Shown here: positions 46,437 to 56,525 of the stretch, piece after piece | Position numbering within the stretch: the stretch's first letter is position 1 | Layout of the letters: every line of letters starts with the position of its first letter | NCBI GenBank assembly: GCA_963721365.1 | Contig: CAVRJE010000015.1 | Span: 1 to 64,000, forward strand | Length of the DNA: 64,000 bases | Direction: 5' to 3' | Source: CAIQPS01 sp963721365 | GTDB lineage: Bacteria > Actinomycetota > Thermoleophilia > RBG-16-64-13 | Notes under the pieces: generated by a model | Told to the model about the DNA's origin: nothing | Seen by the model: only the letters and a program-made list of their open reading frames with translations | The model's database searches: none | Position numbers and translations under genes: made by a program

Positions 46437-48951
46437 GTGGAAGACTTCGAAAAGCTGGGGACGTTCTACCTCGGCCGCGAATACGACCTGTCGAAGAAAG
46501 GAGACGGCCGGCCTTCTTCTCTACGACTCCAAGGATCTCGTCACTCACGGCGTCTGCGTGGGCATGACGGGCAGCGGCAAGACCGGCCTGTGCATCGGCG
46601 CTGCTGGAGGAGGCGGCGATCGACGGCATCCCCGCCATCGTCATCGATCCTAAGGGCGACCTCGGCGACCTGATGCTGACCTTCCCCGACCTCAAGCCGG
46701 AGGATTTCCTGCCCTGGGTGAACCCGGAGGAGGCAGCCAAGAAGGGGCTTTCGCTCGAGGACTTCGCCAAGGAACAGGCGGACACCTGGAAGAAGGGGCT
46801 GGCCGACTGGGGCGAGGACGCGGAGCCGCATCGCCCGGCTGAAGGCGGCCGCTGATTTCACCATCTACACGCCCAGGCTCCAACGCGGGCGTTGCCGGTG
46901 AGCATCCTCAAGTCGCTGGCGGCGCCGGCGCCGGCGGTGCAGGCGGACGAAGAGGCGCTGCGCGACCGGGTGAGCACCGCGGTCACCAGCCTGCTGGGAC
47001 TGATCGGCATCGCGGCCGACCCCATCCAGAGCCGGGAGCACATCCTGCTGTCCAGCCTGTTCACGTCGGCCTGGTCGTCGGGCCTGGACCTGAGCCTTCG
47101 CCAGCCTCATCCAGCAGATCCAGAAGCCTCCGTTCGCCCAGGTGGGCGTGCTCGACCTGGAGTCGTTCTACCCGGCCAAGGACCGCTTCGAGCTGGCGAT
47201 GCTCATCAACAACCTGCTGGCCGCGCCCGGCTTCCAGACGCTGGCTGGAAGGGGAGCCGCTCGACATCGGCCGCATGCTGTTCACCCCCGAGGGCAAGGC
47301 CCGGGTGTCGATCTTCTCCATCGCCCACCTGTCCGACGCGGAGCGCATGTTCTTCGTGTCGATGCTGCTCAACGAGGTGCTGGGCTGGGTGCGGGCGCAA
47401 CCGGGCACGGGCAGCCTGCGGGCCATCGTCTACATGGACGAGATCTTCGGGTTCTTCCCGCCGGTGGCCGAACCGGCCTCCAAGAGGCCGCTGCTCACCC
47501 TGCTCAAGCAGGCCCGGGCCTTCGGCGTGGGCATCCTGCTGGCCACGCAGAACCCGGTGGACCTGGACTACAAGGGCCTGGCCAACGCCGGCACCTGGTT
47601 CATCGGCCGGCTGCAGACCGAGCGCGACAAGGACCGGCTGCTCGAGGGCCTGGAGGGCGTGGCCGCCGGCACCGAAGGCGGCTTCGACCGGCAGAAGATG
47701 GAGGAGACGCTGGCCGGCCTGGGCAAGCGGATCTTCCTCATGTACAACGTGCACGAGGACGCGCCGGTGACCTTCCAGACGCGCTGGACCATGTCGTACC
47801 TGGCGGGGCCGCTGACCCGGGCGCAGATCAAGACGCTGATGGACCCGCGGCGCCCGGCCGGCGGCGCAGCCGGCGCCGGCGGCCGCCTCCGTCGCCCCAC
47901 CGATGTCGCCATGGCGCCGCGGCCCCGGCCGCCGGCGCGGCGGCGACCGCGGCGGCGCGACCGCAGCATCTGGCGCGCGGCCCGGAGCGCGCGGCTCCCC
48001 CGACCTGCCCGCCGAGATCCCGCAGTTCTATCTGCCGCTGCGCGGCTCCATCCCGACGAACGCCACCCTCGTCTACAAGCCGGGCGTTCTGGCCGCGGCG
48101 ACCGTCAACTTCGTCAGTGCTCGGCACGGGAGCCAGCATGCTCCGACCAAGATCCGCCGGGTGGCGCAGGCGCCGGAGAGCTCGCTGGCCGTCGATTGGG
48201 ACGCGGCGACGCCGCTCGAGCCCTGCTCGAAGACCTCGACCGGCAGCCCTACGCCGGAGCGACGCTCGCCGCGCTCCCGGCCGGCCATGACCAAGCTGAT
48301 CGTCCTACCGCTCCTGGGGAGCTCGGACTTCTCCGCGTGGGCATTCCGCACCCAGACCGATGGAGCTCTTCAAGAGCGCCGACGTACGACATGACCTCCA
48401 ACCCCGGCGAGACCGAAGGGGAGTTCCGCGCCCGTCTGCAGCTCGCGGCGCGGGAGTCCCGGGACGCGACCAGCGACAAGCTCCGGCAGAAGTACGCGGC
48501 CAAGCTCGCCACCCTCCAGCAGCAGGAGATGCGCGCCCAGCAGGCCGTGGCGCGCGAGGCCGAGCAGGCCAAGGCCCGCAAGATGCAGACGGCCATCTCC
48601 CTGGGGGCCACGGTGCTCGGCGCCTTCCTCGGCCGCAAAGCCATGAGCACGGGGACTCTGGGCCGGGCCACGACCACCATGCGCGACGTGGGCCGCAGCA
48701 TGGACGAGGCCGGCGACGTCAAGCGGGCCGAGGAGACCCTCGATTCGGTCAAGCAGAAGCGGGCCGACCTCGAGGCCGAGTTCCAGTCGGAGCTCGACGC
48801 GCTGGAGGGCAAGGCCGACCCGGGCACCGAGACGCTGGAGAAGGTGCTCATGCGGCCGCGCAAGAGCGACATCACCGTCGATTCCCTGGGGCTGGTGTGG
48901 ATGCCCTACTGGCAGGATGCATCCGGGGCGGAGACCGGCGCCTGGGGATAG
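46437..48951 (+). CDS. HerA/FtsK-like DNA-pump-type ATPase with C-terminal coiled coil, many frameshifts
   Basis: About 838 residues. GTG start with AAGGAG upstream: EDFEKLGTFYLGREYDLSKK. Walker A CVGMTGSGKTGLCI, Walker B AIVIDPKGDLGDLM, then LESFYPAKDRFELAMLINNLLAAP, second acidic strand IVYMDEIFGFFPPV and sensor KQARAFGVGILLATQNPVDLDYKGLANAGTWFIGRLQ. Middle region IPQFYLPLRGSI, then a long helical coiled coil (AARESRDATSDKLRQKYAAK, QQQEMRAQQAVAREAEQAKA) with a Gly/Ala stretch, ending at 48,951. The ATPase class moves DNA or protein; this family is uncharacterised. Breaks occur at about 46,500, 46,600, 46,825, 46,885, 47,100, 47,245, 47,860-48,390. Confidence 0.85.
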
Positions 48952-49043
48952 GGGGAGGCGCGCGCCGGCGACGGCGACACGAGCGACGGCAACAGGCGAG
49001 CCGATGCGAGGTGAGAGTCCAAGAGCGAAAGGGGGAGGCGCGT

Positions 49044-49494
49044 ATGCTGAAGGACTTCAAGGCGTTCATCGACGAGGGGAAGCCTGCTGCAGCTGGCAGT
49101 GGCGTTCATCATGGGCGTCACGTTCGCGGCGGTCGTCACGTCGTTGGTGAACGACATCATCATGCCGGCGTCGGCTCGCTCTCGGCGGTCTGGACTTCAC
49201 CAGCCTGTTCGCCGTGATCAAGGAGGGCGACCCGCGGGCCCGTACAACACGGTAGCCGCAGGCCAAAGCGGCCGGGGCCGTCACCATCAACTACGGCATC
49301 TTCGTCAACGCGATCATCATGTTCATCATCGTGGCCCTGGTGCTGTTCCTCATGGTCAAGGCCTACATGAAGACCCAGAAGCCGTGGTCGCGGAAGTCGC
49401 CACCAAGGATTGCCCGTACTGCTTCACGAGCATCCCGAAGGCGGCCACCCGCTGCCCGAATTGCACCTCGGAGCTGCCTGCCGCCGAAGCCTGA
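49044..49494 (+). CDS. mscL: Large-conductance mechanosensitive channel MscL with C-terminal zinc ribbon, frameshifted
   Basis: About 150 residues. Start MLKDFKAFIDEGK (GGGGGAGG upstream); the first helix continues LQLAVAFIMGVTFAAVVTSLVNDIIMP, the pore-lining pattern of MscL, in another frame. A loop (LFAVIKEGDP...YNTV) leads to the second helix INYGIFVNAIIMFIIVALVLFLMVKAYM. Unusually, the C-terminus is a zinc ribbon, CPYCFTSIPKAATRCPNC, where MscL normally has a short helical bundle. At least three one-base breaks. MscL opens on membrane tension to prevent lysis. It follows the HerA-like gene on the same strand, 93 bp away. Confidence 0.9.
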
Positions 49495-49594
49495 CCGGCC
49501 TCTTCGGAGGCCCGGCCCGCGGCGCCGTCCGGCGACGTGAACCTGGAGGCGGGGCGTTCCAACGCCCCGCCTCCCGTCTATACTCGCGTCCATC

Positions 49595-51850
49595 ATGCCT
49601 TCACCATCTACCCAGCTCTTCCTCGGCCGAGAACTTCTTCGCCACCTGCCCCCGGAACACCGAGGGGCTGCTGGCGGACGAGCTCCGCGCGCTGGGCGCC
49701 GCCGACGCCAGGGAGACCCGGGGCGGCGCCATCTTCACCGGCCCTATCGACCTCGCCTATCGCGCCTGCCTCTGGTCGCGCATCGCCAGCCGGGTGCTGC
49801 TGCGGCTCGGCTCGTTCCCCATCGCCAGCCATCGACGAGCTCTACGAGGCGGTGAACGGCATGCCCTGGGAGGACCATCTCAAGGTCGACGGGACGCTGG
49901 CCATCGAGGCCACCTCGACCATCAGCCAGGGACCGTTGGCCACCGTCAACACTCACTTCGTGGAGCAGCGGGTCAAGGACGCGGTGGTCGACCGTTTCCG
50001 GGATCGAACGGGAAGGCGCCCCGGAGTGGAACTCGCCCGCCCGGACGTCCGCGATCGCGGTCCATCTGGCGCCGGCGGAGACCATCGTGAGCCTCGACCT
50101 GTCCGGAGAAGGCCTGCATCGCCGCGGCTACCGGCTGGAGGGCGGCGAGGCGCCGCTCAAGGAGAACCTGGCCGCTGCCATCCTGCTGCGGGCCGGCTGG
50201 CCGGCAGTCGCCGCCCAGGGCGGCGCGTTGCTCGACCCCATGTGCGGCTCGGGCACTCTGCTCGTCGAGGGCGCTCTCATGGCCGCCGACATCGCCCCCG
50301 GCCTGCTGCGGGAGTACTACGGCTTCCTCGGCTGGGAGGGCTTCGAGCCGGGGGTCTGGCAGCAGCTGCTCGCCGAAGCCGCGCGAGCGGCGGCAAGGAG
50401 GGTCTTACCAAGCTCCCCCGCATCTTCGGGTCCGACGGCGATGTGCGCGCGCTCGGCTCCGCCCGCGCCAACGCCCGCAGGGCGGGATTGGCGGGGCGCA
50501 TCCAGTTCGAAGTGCGTGATCTCGCAGCGCTCGCCGCTCCCACCGGGGCTGCGCCGGGCCTGGTGGTCACCAATCCGCCTTATGGCAAGCGGCTCGGGGA
50601 CGTGTCGGAGCTGGCCGGGTTGTACGAGACCCTGGGCGAAAGGCTCAAGGAGTCGTTCGCCGGATGGGAGGCGGCGGTGTTCACCGCGAACCCCGACCTG
50701 AGCGCTCATCTGGGACTGCGCGCCCGGCGCGTGAACGTGCTTTGTACAACGGCCCCCTCGACGCGAAGCTTCTCGTGTTCACGATCGGACCCGTCGTTCG
50801 CTGCCGACAAGCCACCGGCGGCCGAGGCGGGGACGCGGAGGGCGCGGAGCGGCCGGCCGGCGACGCAGCGCCGGCGCCCTCATGTTCGCCAACCGGCTCC
50901 AGAAGAACCTCAAACATCTCAGACGCTGGGCGAACCGGGAGAACATCTCCTGCTACCGCGTCTACGACGCCGACCTTCCTGAATACGCGGTGGCAGTCGA
51001 TCTCTACGACGGCTGGGCCCACGTGCAGGAGTATGCGCCGCCGGACACCGTCGACCCGGTACATGCCAGGCGGCGCCTGAAGGAGGTGATGGCGGTCGTC
51101 CCGGACGTGCTCGGGATACCGGAGCAGCCACGCCGTCTCAAGGTGCGCAGCCCCCAGCGCGGAGCCGACCAGTACGAGAAGCTGCAGGACAGCAGGCTCG
51201 TTCCTCGAGGTCGAGGAAGGGGGCTTGCGCTTCCTGGTCAATCTCACCGACTACCTCGATACCGGTCTCGTTCCTCGATCACCGGCCTACCCGACAGCCT
51301 CATACGCGAGCTCGCGCCTGGGCGCCGTTTCTTGAACCTCTTCGCCTACACCGGTTCGGTCACGGTCTACGCGGCAGCCGGGGGCGCTGCCTCCACGACT
51401 TCGGTCGATCTTTCCCGGGTCTACCTGGAGTGGGCGGCGCGCAACCTCGAACTCAACGGTTTCTCCGGGCCGCAGCACAGCTTCATCCGGGCCGACTGCC
51501 TGGAGTGGCTGAAGGATGCAGCGGCCGCCCGTCAGGCCTCGCGAGGCGGCGCTCCTGTCTACGACCTCATATTCCTCGACGCCCCCACCTTCTCGAACTC
51601 CAAGAGCATGGAAGAGATCCTCGACATCCAGCGCGACCATCCCTGGCTCATCCGCTCGGCGGCGGCACTGCTCTCGCCCGGCGGGATCCTCTTGTTCTCC
51701 ACCAACTTCCGCCGCTTCAAGCTCGATCCGGCGCTGGCCGAGGAGTTCTCCGTCGCCGATATCACCCGGCAGACCATCCCGCCGGATTTCGCGCGCAACC
51801 CGCGCATCCATACCTGCTTCCGCATCGAGAACCGCCGGATGGCGCGTTGA
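49595..51850 (+). CDS. rlmL: Bifunctional 23S rRNA methyltransferase RlmKL, frameshifted
   Basis: About 750 residues; the E. coli protein is 702. N-terminal THUMP-type part: FFATCPRNTEGLLADELRALG and LYEAVNGMPWEDHLKVDGTLAI. First methyltransferase domain: RRGYRLEGGEAPLKENLAAAILLRAGW, SAM loop LLDPMCGSGTLLVEGALMAADIAPG, catalytic VVTNPPYGKRLGD (m2G2445). Second domain: NRLQKNLKHLRRWANRENISCYRVYDADLPEYAVAVDLY, SAM loop FLNLFAYTGSVTVYAAAGGA, DLIFLDAPTFSNSKSME (m7G2069). Breaks near 49,620, 49,825, 50,015, 50,045, 50,395, 50,745, 51,200, 51,275. Stop overlaps the PolX start (TTGA). Confidence 0.9.
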
Positions 51851-53586
51851 GCCGGGGACAGCTTCCCTCCAACGAGGAGCTGGCCCAGGTCGCTCAGACC
51901 ATCGCGGACTACCTGTCCCTGGACGGGCAGTCGACCTACCGCATCCTCGCGTACGAGAAGGCGGCCGCGCTCTTCCGCGACCACCCGGTGTCGGTGGCCG
52001 AGATGGCGCTGCAGGGCGAGCTCCGGCGCCTGCCGGGGGTCGGCGAGGCCATCGAGGCGAAGGTCCTCGAGTACGTGGCGACCGGAGACATCGCCTTCCT
52101 CGCGAAGCTGCGCGAGCGCTACCCCGAGGGGCTGCTCGCGGTGATGCGGCTCCCGGGCATGGGGCCCAAGAAGACGCGGTTCGTCTGGGAGCAGGCGGGC
52201 GTGGGCGACCTCCGCGACCTGGAGAAGGCCGCCCAGGAAGGGCTGCCTGCGCGGGCTCCCTGGCATGGGAGAGAAGAGCGAGGCGAACATCCTGCGGGCC
52301 ATCGAGAGTCTGGGCCGCGGCGGCGGCCGGGCCGGACCGCGGGCGGCGTCTGCGGGCCGTGGTCGAGCCACAGGCGGCGCGGTTCGTCGCCGCGCTGCGC
52401 GCACTGCCCGAGGTGGTCGCCGCCGACTTCGCCGGCAGCCTGCGCCGCTGCCGGTCCACGGTGCGCGACATCGACCTGGTGGTCGCGTCCACCCAGCCGG
52501 CCGCCGTCATGGACGTCTTCGCCACCCTGCCCGAACTGGCGCGGGTGGAGGCCCAGGGAGACACCAAACTGGCGGCCGCCACCTACACCGGCCTCGGAGT
52601 AGACCTGCGGGTGGTGCCCCCCGAGTCCTACGGCGACCTGCTGCAGCACTTCACCGGGAGTGCGGACCACAACGTGGCGCTGCGCGGGTACGCGCAGCGC
52701 CGAGGCTACAAGATCAGCGAGTACTGCGTGGAGCATCTCGAATCGGGGCGCCTCATCCGGTGCGCCACCGAGGCCGAGGTGTACGAACTGGTCGGCCTGC
52801 GCTACATACCTCCGGAATTGCGGGAGGACCAGGGCGAGATCCAGGCGGCCGAAGCGGGATCGCTACCGCACCTGGTGGATCTCCGCGATCTGCGCGGCGA
52901 CCTCCACGTCCATTCCGATTGGACCGACGGCCGGGCCACGTTGGAGCAGATGGCGCTTGCCGCCAGGGAGAAGGGCCTCGACTACCTCTGCTTCTGCGAC
53001 CACTCGCAATCCCTGGCGATGACCGGAGGTCTGGGACCGGAGCGGCTGCTGGCCCAGCAAGAGGAGATCCGCGCGCTGGACGAACGCCTCGACGGCATCA
53101 GTCTGCTCTCGGGCATCGAGGTGGACATCCTTGCCGACGGCCGGCTGGACCTGCCGGACGATGTTCTCGCCCGCCTCGACTTCGTCACGGCCAGCATCCA
53201 CTCCGGCTTCAACCAACCCCCGGCGCAGATCATGGAGAGGATCGTCGGCGCCATGCGCAACCCCCATGTGCGCTCGATCGCTCATCCCAGCGGGCGCCTG
53301 ATCGGCAGGAGGGAACCGTACGAGACTCGACGTCGAAGACCTGGCCCGGGTAGCGGCCGAGACGGGGACCTTCCTGGAGATCAACGGGTCCGCCGACCGG
53401 CTCGATCTGGCCGCCCCCGCTGCGCGGCGGGCGGCGGCGCTGGGCGCGCGGATGGTCATCTGCAGCGACGCCCACGCTCCCGGCGATTTCGACAATCTGA
53501 GATGGGGGATCGGGGAAGCCCGGCGGGGTTGGCTCACGGCGGGGGATGTTGCCAACACGGGCGGCTGGGAGACGATTCAGCGCTAG
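51847..53586 (+). CDS. polX: PolX-family DNA polymerase / 3'-5' exonuclease with PHP domain, frameshifted
   Basis: About 580 residues. Helix-hairpin-helix N-domain: NEELAQVAQTIADYLSLDG, LRRLPGVGEAIEAKVLEYV, AVMRLPGMGPKKTRFVWEQAG. The nucleotidyltransferase core has VVAADFAGSLRRCRSTVRDIDLVVAS, with the GS and acidic DID-type pair, and LAAATYTGLGVDLRVVPP; C-terminal PHP: LRGDLHVHSDWTDGRATLEQM, DYLCFCDHSQSL, GIEVDILADGRLDLPD, HPSGRLIGRREPYE, and, after a break near 53,320, VICSDAHAPGDF. DNA repair enzyme. Breaks also near 52,250-52,340. TTG start at 51,847 overlaps RlmKL. Confidence 0.93.
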
Positions 53587-53831
53587 CAGCGCCGCGCCGG
53601 CGACCGCTGCGCCGCAGCCGCGGCAGAGACGCGCTCGTCCACGCCGACGATGGCCTCCAGCAGCCTGGCCATCCCCTGGTTTGAGAGGGTGGCCACCCAG
53701 CAGCCGCATGAGGCCTGGGCAAGCCGATCCAGCTTCCTCTCGGCCAGCGCATCGAGGGGCGGAGTACAGGCTGCGGGGAGAACGACGAGGGTGCCACAGC
53801 CGGGGCACCTCCAGATATCACAGAGTTCCAT
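53583..53831 (-). CDS. Small Cys-containing protein, unknown function
   Basis: 82 residues from ATG 53,831 (CAGGGGGC upstream). A Cys-x2-Cys (IWRCPGCGTLVVLP) near the N-terminus and CGCW later could bind zinc; the rest is a helix LDALAERKLDRLAQ and an Ala-rich tail. Family not recognised. It is convergent with polX, overlapping its last bases. A longer start at 53,864 is possible. Confidence 0.5.
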   Translation of the reverse strand: MELCDIWRCPGCGTLVVLPAACTPPLDALAERKLDRLAQASCGCWVATLSNQGMARLLEAIVGVDERVSAAAAAQRSPARRC

Positions 53832-53941
53832 GCCCCCTGTATCGGCGGCAACGGGCGACGTCATGAGGAACGGGCGGGTGGGATGGGGGACCACGAGCCG
53901 CTACGCACGGCTTACACGCGGCCTACGCGCACGTCACGCGG

Positions 53942-55171
53942 TCATAAGTCAACCAGCGCGTCCGGGGAGACGGTCAGCCTCTCGAGACCGTGATCGGTCA
54001 CCCGCCACGTGTTTTCGACCCCGACCACCCCGCGGCCGGGGAACACCAGCTTGGGCTCGCAGGCAACGACCTGGTCTTGCTCGAGCAGCGTCTTGAAGCC
54101 CCGGGCCAGCACTGGGACTTCATCGAGTTCCAGCCCTACTCCGTGGCCGATGTAGGGCGCCTGGTTATTGGGCGCGCCCATGAAGTAGGCGGTCAATCCG
54201 GAACTCGCCAACTGTTCCGTCATCCACTCGTTCGCCTGCCGGTAGACGTCCCCGCACGCAGCGCCGGTCCGCGCCGCTTGTTTCACCACGTCCTGCACCG
54301 CCAGACACAGCCGGTACCCCTCCACCATGTCCGCCGCCAGAGGCCCGATGCTGATGGTCCTCGTCTGGTCGGCCAAGTATCCGCCGGCGAAACCGACCAG
54401 GTCGACAACCACCGGTTCGCCCGGCCGTGTCTTCCGCCAGCCGGAGCCCTGGCCCACTGCCGGCGAGACCCCGGCTCCCGCAAGCGGGTTCCCCGTGTAT
54501 CCGGCGAGAGCGGCGTCCGGCCCGGCCCCGACGTTGCCGAACGGCCACTCCTCGTTGAAGGCCCTCACCCTTACGTTGCTGTTCCCGGCCTGCCGCATGG
54601 CGGCCTCACACACGGCGCTCAACTCCAGCTCGGTCATCCCCGGCCGGAGGGCCTCGACCGCGGCCCCGAAGCCCCTGTCCACGATCCGCGCCGCCTCCAC
54701 GATGAGAGCGCGCTCGTATTCCGATTTGACGGAGCGCACCCGGCGGATGATCGGGGAACAGTCCTGGATGCCGCCGCTCGGGAAGAGCCCTTCGTACCGG
54801 CGGAAGACGTTGACCGGGATCACGTCCAGCTCCATCCCAATGACGGCACCCGGACCGATGCCAAGCCCGGCCACCACCCCGGGCAGCTCGCGGAGACTGC
54901 CGATCGGCCGGATATCCTTGATTGCCGACTCCTGCCGGGCCCGCTCCGGGTCCTTCCGCACGAGCAGCACCGGCTCCCCTTCAGCGGGCACCAGCAGTTG
55001 CCCCTGCTGGATGGTCCCGCTCAGATAGAAGAGATCGGCGTTCTGAACGACCAGCGCCAGCTCTATCGCCGCCTGGCTGAGGGCCGCCTGCAACCGTAGG
55101 ATCCGGGTCTCGATCTCGGCCTGGGGGACGAACCCCCACTTGCCGCCCGGGAACACGTCGCCTCCGGTCAT
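53942..55171 (-). CDS. M24-family metallopeptidase (Xaa-Pro aminopeptidase type)
   Basis: 409 residues from ATG 55,171, intact. N-terminal creatinase-like domain (IETRILRLQAALSQAAIELAL, VVQNADLFYLSGTIQQGQLLV) and C-terminal pita-bread fold. Metal ligands: Asp in VVVDLVGFAGGYLADQTRT (two Asp 11 apart), His in IGHGVGLELDEVPV, Glu in ACEPKLVFPGRG and Glu in VVGVENTW. Hydrolyses peptides with Pro at P1' or related amides; substrate uncertain. Last gene of the AOR-operon, with its ATG overlapping the stop of the tiny gene upstream. Confidence 0.9.
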   Translation of the reverse strand: MTGGDVFPGGKWGFVPQAEIETRILRLQAALSQAAIELALVVQNADLFYLSGTIQQGQLLVPAEGEPVLLVRKDPERARQESAIKDIRPIGSLRELPGVVAGLGIGPGAVIGMELDVIPVNVFRRYEGLFPSGGIQDCSPIIRRVRSVKSEYERALIVEAARIVDRGFGAAVEALRPGMTELELSAVCEAAMRQAGNSNVRVRAFNEEWPFGNVGAGPDAALAGYTGNPLAGAGVSPAVGQGSGWRKTRPGEPVVVDLVGFAGGYLADQTRTISIGPLAADMVEGYRLCLAVQDVVKQAARTGAACGDVYRQANEWMTEQLASSGLTAYFMGAPNNQAPYIGHGVGLELDEVPVLARGFKTLLEQDQVVACEPKLVFPGRGVVGVENTWRVTDHGLERLTVSPDALVDL

Positions 55172-55335
55172 GCCCCAGCCCCCGTGAGTATGAGCGCGGC
55201 GAAGACCACGATCACCACGAAGGCGGCAACGACCAGCGCCCACAGCGCATAGCGGCACCGCCGCTCCTTCTTGATCTCGTTCCTGCTCCGCCTCACGCTG
55301 TACCGGGTACGCGCCTCTGCTCCCACGCCGCTCAT
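55168..55335 (-). CDS. Small single-pass membrane protein
   Basis: 55 residues. A charged N-terminus (YSVRRSRNEIKKERRCR) and one membrane helix YALWALVVAAFVVIVVFAALIL. Start and stop overlap both neighbours by four bases (ATGA), which supports that it is a real gene despite its size. Unknown function. Confidence 0.6.
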   Translation of the reverse strand: MSGVGAEARTRYSVRRSRNEIKKERRCRYALWALVVAAFVVIVVFAALILTGAGA

Positions 55336-55907
55336 CCTTTCAGGTCGAGGACTTCGCGACCGAACACGCCCGTGGTGTTGTCGGTGAAGGCGACCCGGCG
55401 GGGCTCCACCCGGTAGACGGCGATGTTCCGCACCGTTTCGGCCAGCTTCGGTTGCTCCATCAGCTCGGGTACGAAGGGGAACCGGAAGAAGTAGACGGCC
55501 AACGCCCCCACTCTCGCCGCCCCGGCGAGCCGTCTTGCTGTGCCCCAGAGCTGCACCCCCTGGATGAGTTCCCAATCGTCGTACTGCTCGGTCACGGTGA
55601 CGGCGACAGGCCCCGAGCTCCCGATATGCAGACCGTGGGTGCTCGCAAGACTGCTCATGAAGATCAGACGCAGGGAATCGTCGACGGCATAGAAGACACT
55701 GGCCGCGTGGGGCTGGGCGGCTGTGTCGGCCCCGGCGCCGGCTGGCGGCGCGCCGGCCCCGCGCCCGACGCCGGGCGCGGCCGCGGGGCTCGGTCCTCCC
55801 GTAGCCACCTGGGGCGGCGGCCCCATCGTCGCGATCGTCATCGTGTGGTGGCTACGGAGGTAGCGGCCGATCCTGTCGCGCAGATCATCCGTCGGCGTGG
55901 CTGCCAC
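55332..55907 (-). CDS. PNPOx-like flavin/heme-binding split-barrel protein
   Basis: 191 residues from GTG 55,907. Matches the pyridoxamine-5'-phosphate oxidase-like split barrel: RIGRYLRSHHTMTIATMG, then a Pro/Ala/Gly insert, FYAVDDSLRLIFMSSLASTHGLHI, VAVTVTEQYDDWELIQGVQLWGTARRL, YRVEPRRVAFTDNTTGFGR-type ending. The insert of about 30 residues after residue 30 is unusual. Overlaps UbiX by 23 bases. Likely binds a flavin; the reaction is unknown. Could use the prenyl-FMN made by UbiX, which is speculation. Confidence 0.75.
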   Translation of the reverse strand: MAATPTDDLRDRIGRYLRSHHTMTIATMGPPPQVATGGPSPAAAPGVGRGAGAPPAGAGADTAAQPHAASVFYAVDDSLRLIFMSSLASTHGLHIGSSGPVAVTVTEQYDDWELIQGVQLWGTARRLAGAARVGALAVYFFRFPFVPELMEQPKLAETVRNIAVYRVEPRRVAFTDNTTGVFGREVLDLKG

Positions 55908-56458
55908 TTCCGCCCTGCCAGCGCTTGTACAGGTGGTGGTCGAGACCGAACTGGTCGAGCACCTTGCCGACCGTCTGGTCCACGAGGTCGGAGATGGTCT
56001 TGGGCTGGTGGTAGAACGCGGGCATCGGGGGCAGGATGACGGCACCGTATTCCGTCGCGGCGGCCATCAGGCGCAGATGCCCCAGATGCAGGGGCGTCTC
56101 CCGGACCACGAGCACCAGCTTGCGCCGCTCCTTGAGCACCACGTCCGCGGCTCGAGCCAGCAGGCCGTCGTTGTAGCTGTTCGCTATTGCCGAAAGGCTC
56201 TTGATGGAGCAGGGAGCGACGATCATGCCGGCCGTGCGGAACGAGCCTGAGGCGATGGGCGCGTCTATCTCGTCGTTGGCGTACGAAACGCCGGCCAGCC
56301 CCTCTATCTTCTCGACGGCATATCCCGTCTCGAGCTCCGACCACCCGCCGGGCGGCCTCGGTCATCACCAGATGCGTCTCGACGCCCAGGTCCCGGAGGA
56401 CTTCCAGAAGCCGGACGCCGTACACGGTGCCGGAAGCTCCCGTGATCCCCACGACCAT
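55885..56458 (-). CDS. ubiX: UbiX-type flavin prenyltransferase, frameshifted
   Basis: About 190 residues. MVVGITGASGTVYGVRLLEVL is the FMN-binding start of the family; LVMTEAARR follows, then a break near 56,350. The rest is family-like: IDAPIASGSFRTAGMIVAPC, SIKSLSAIANSYNDGLLARAADVVLKERRKLVLVVRETPLHLGHL (the CIKTLA/VRETPL region) and MPAFYHQPKTISDLVDQTVGKVLDQFGLD. It makes prenylated FMN for UbiD decarboxylases, but no UbiD is in the window. It lies in the AOR operon; gene order is AOR, ferredoxin, MoaD-like, UbiX. Confidence 0.88.
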
Positions 56459-56525
56459 TCGTGTCACCGGCGAATCGTTGATGGCGGTCCTCCTGCCTGT
56501 CGCGTGAGCCGGAATTGTAGCAAGG

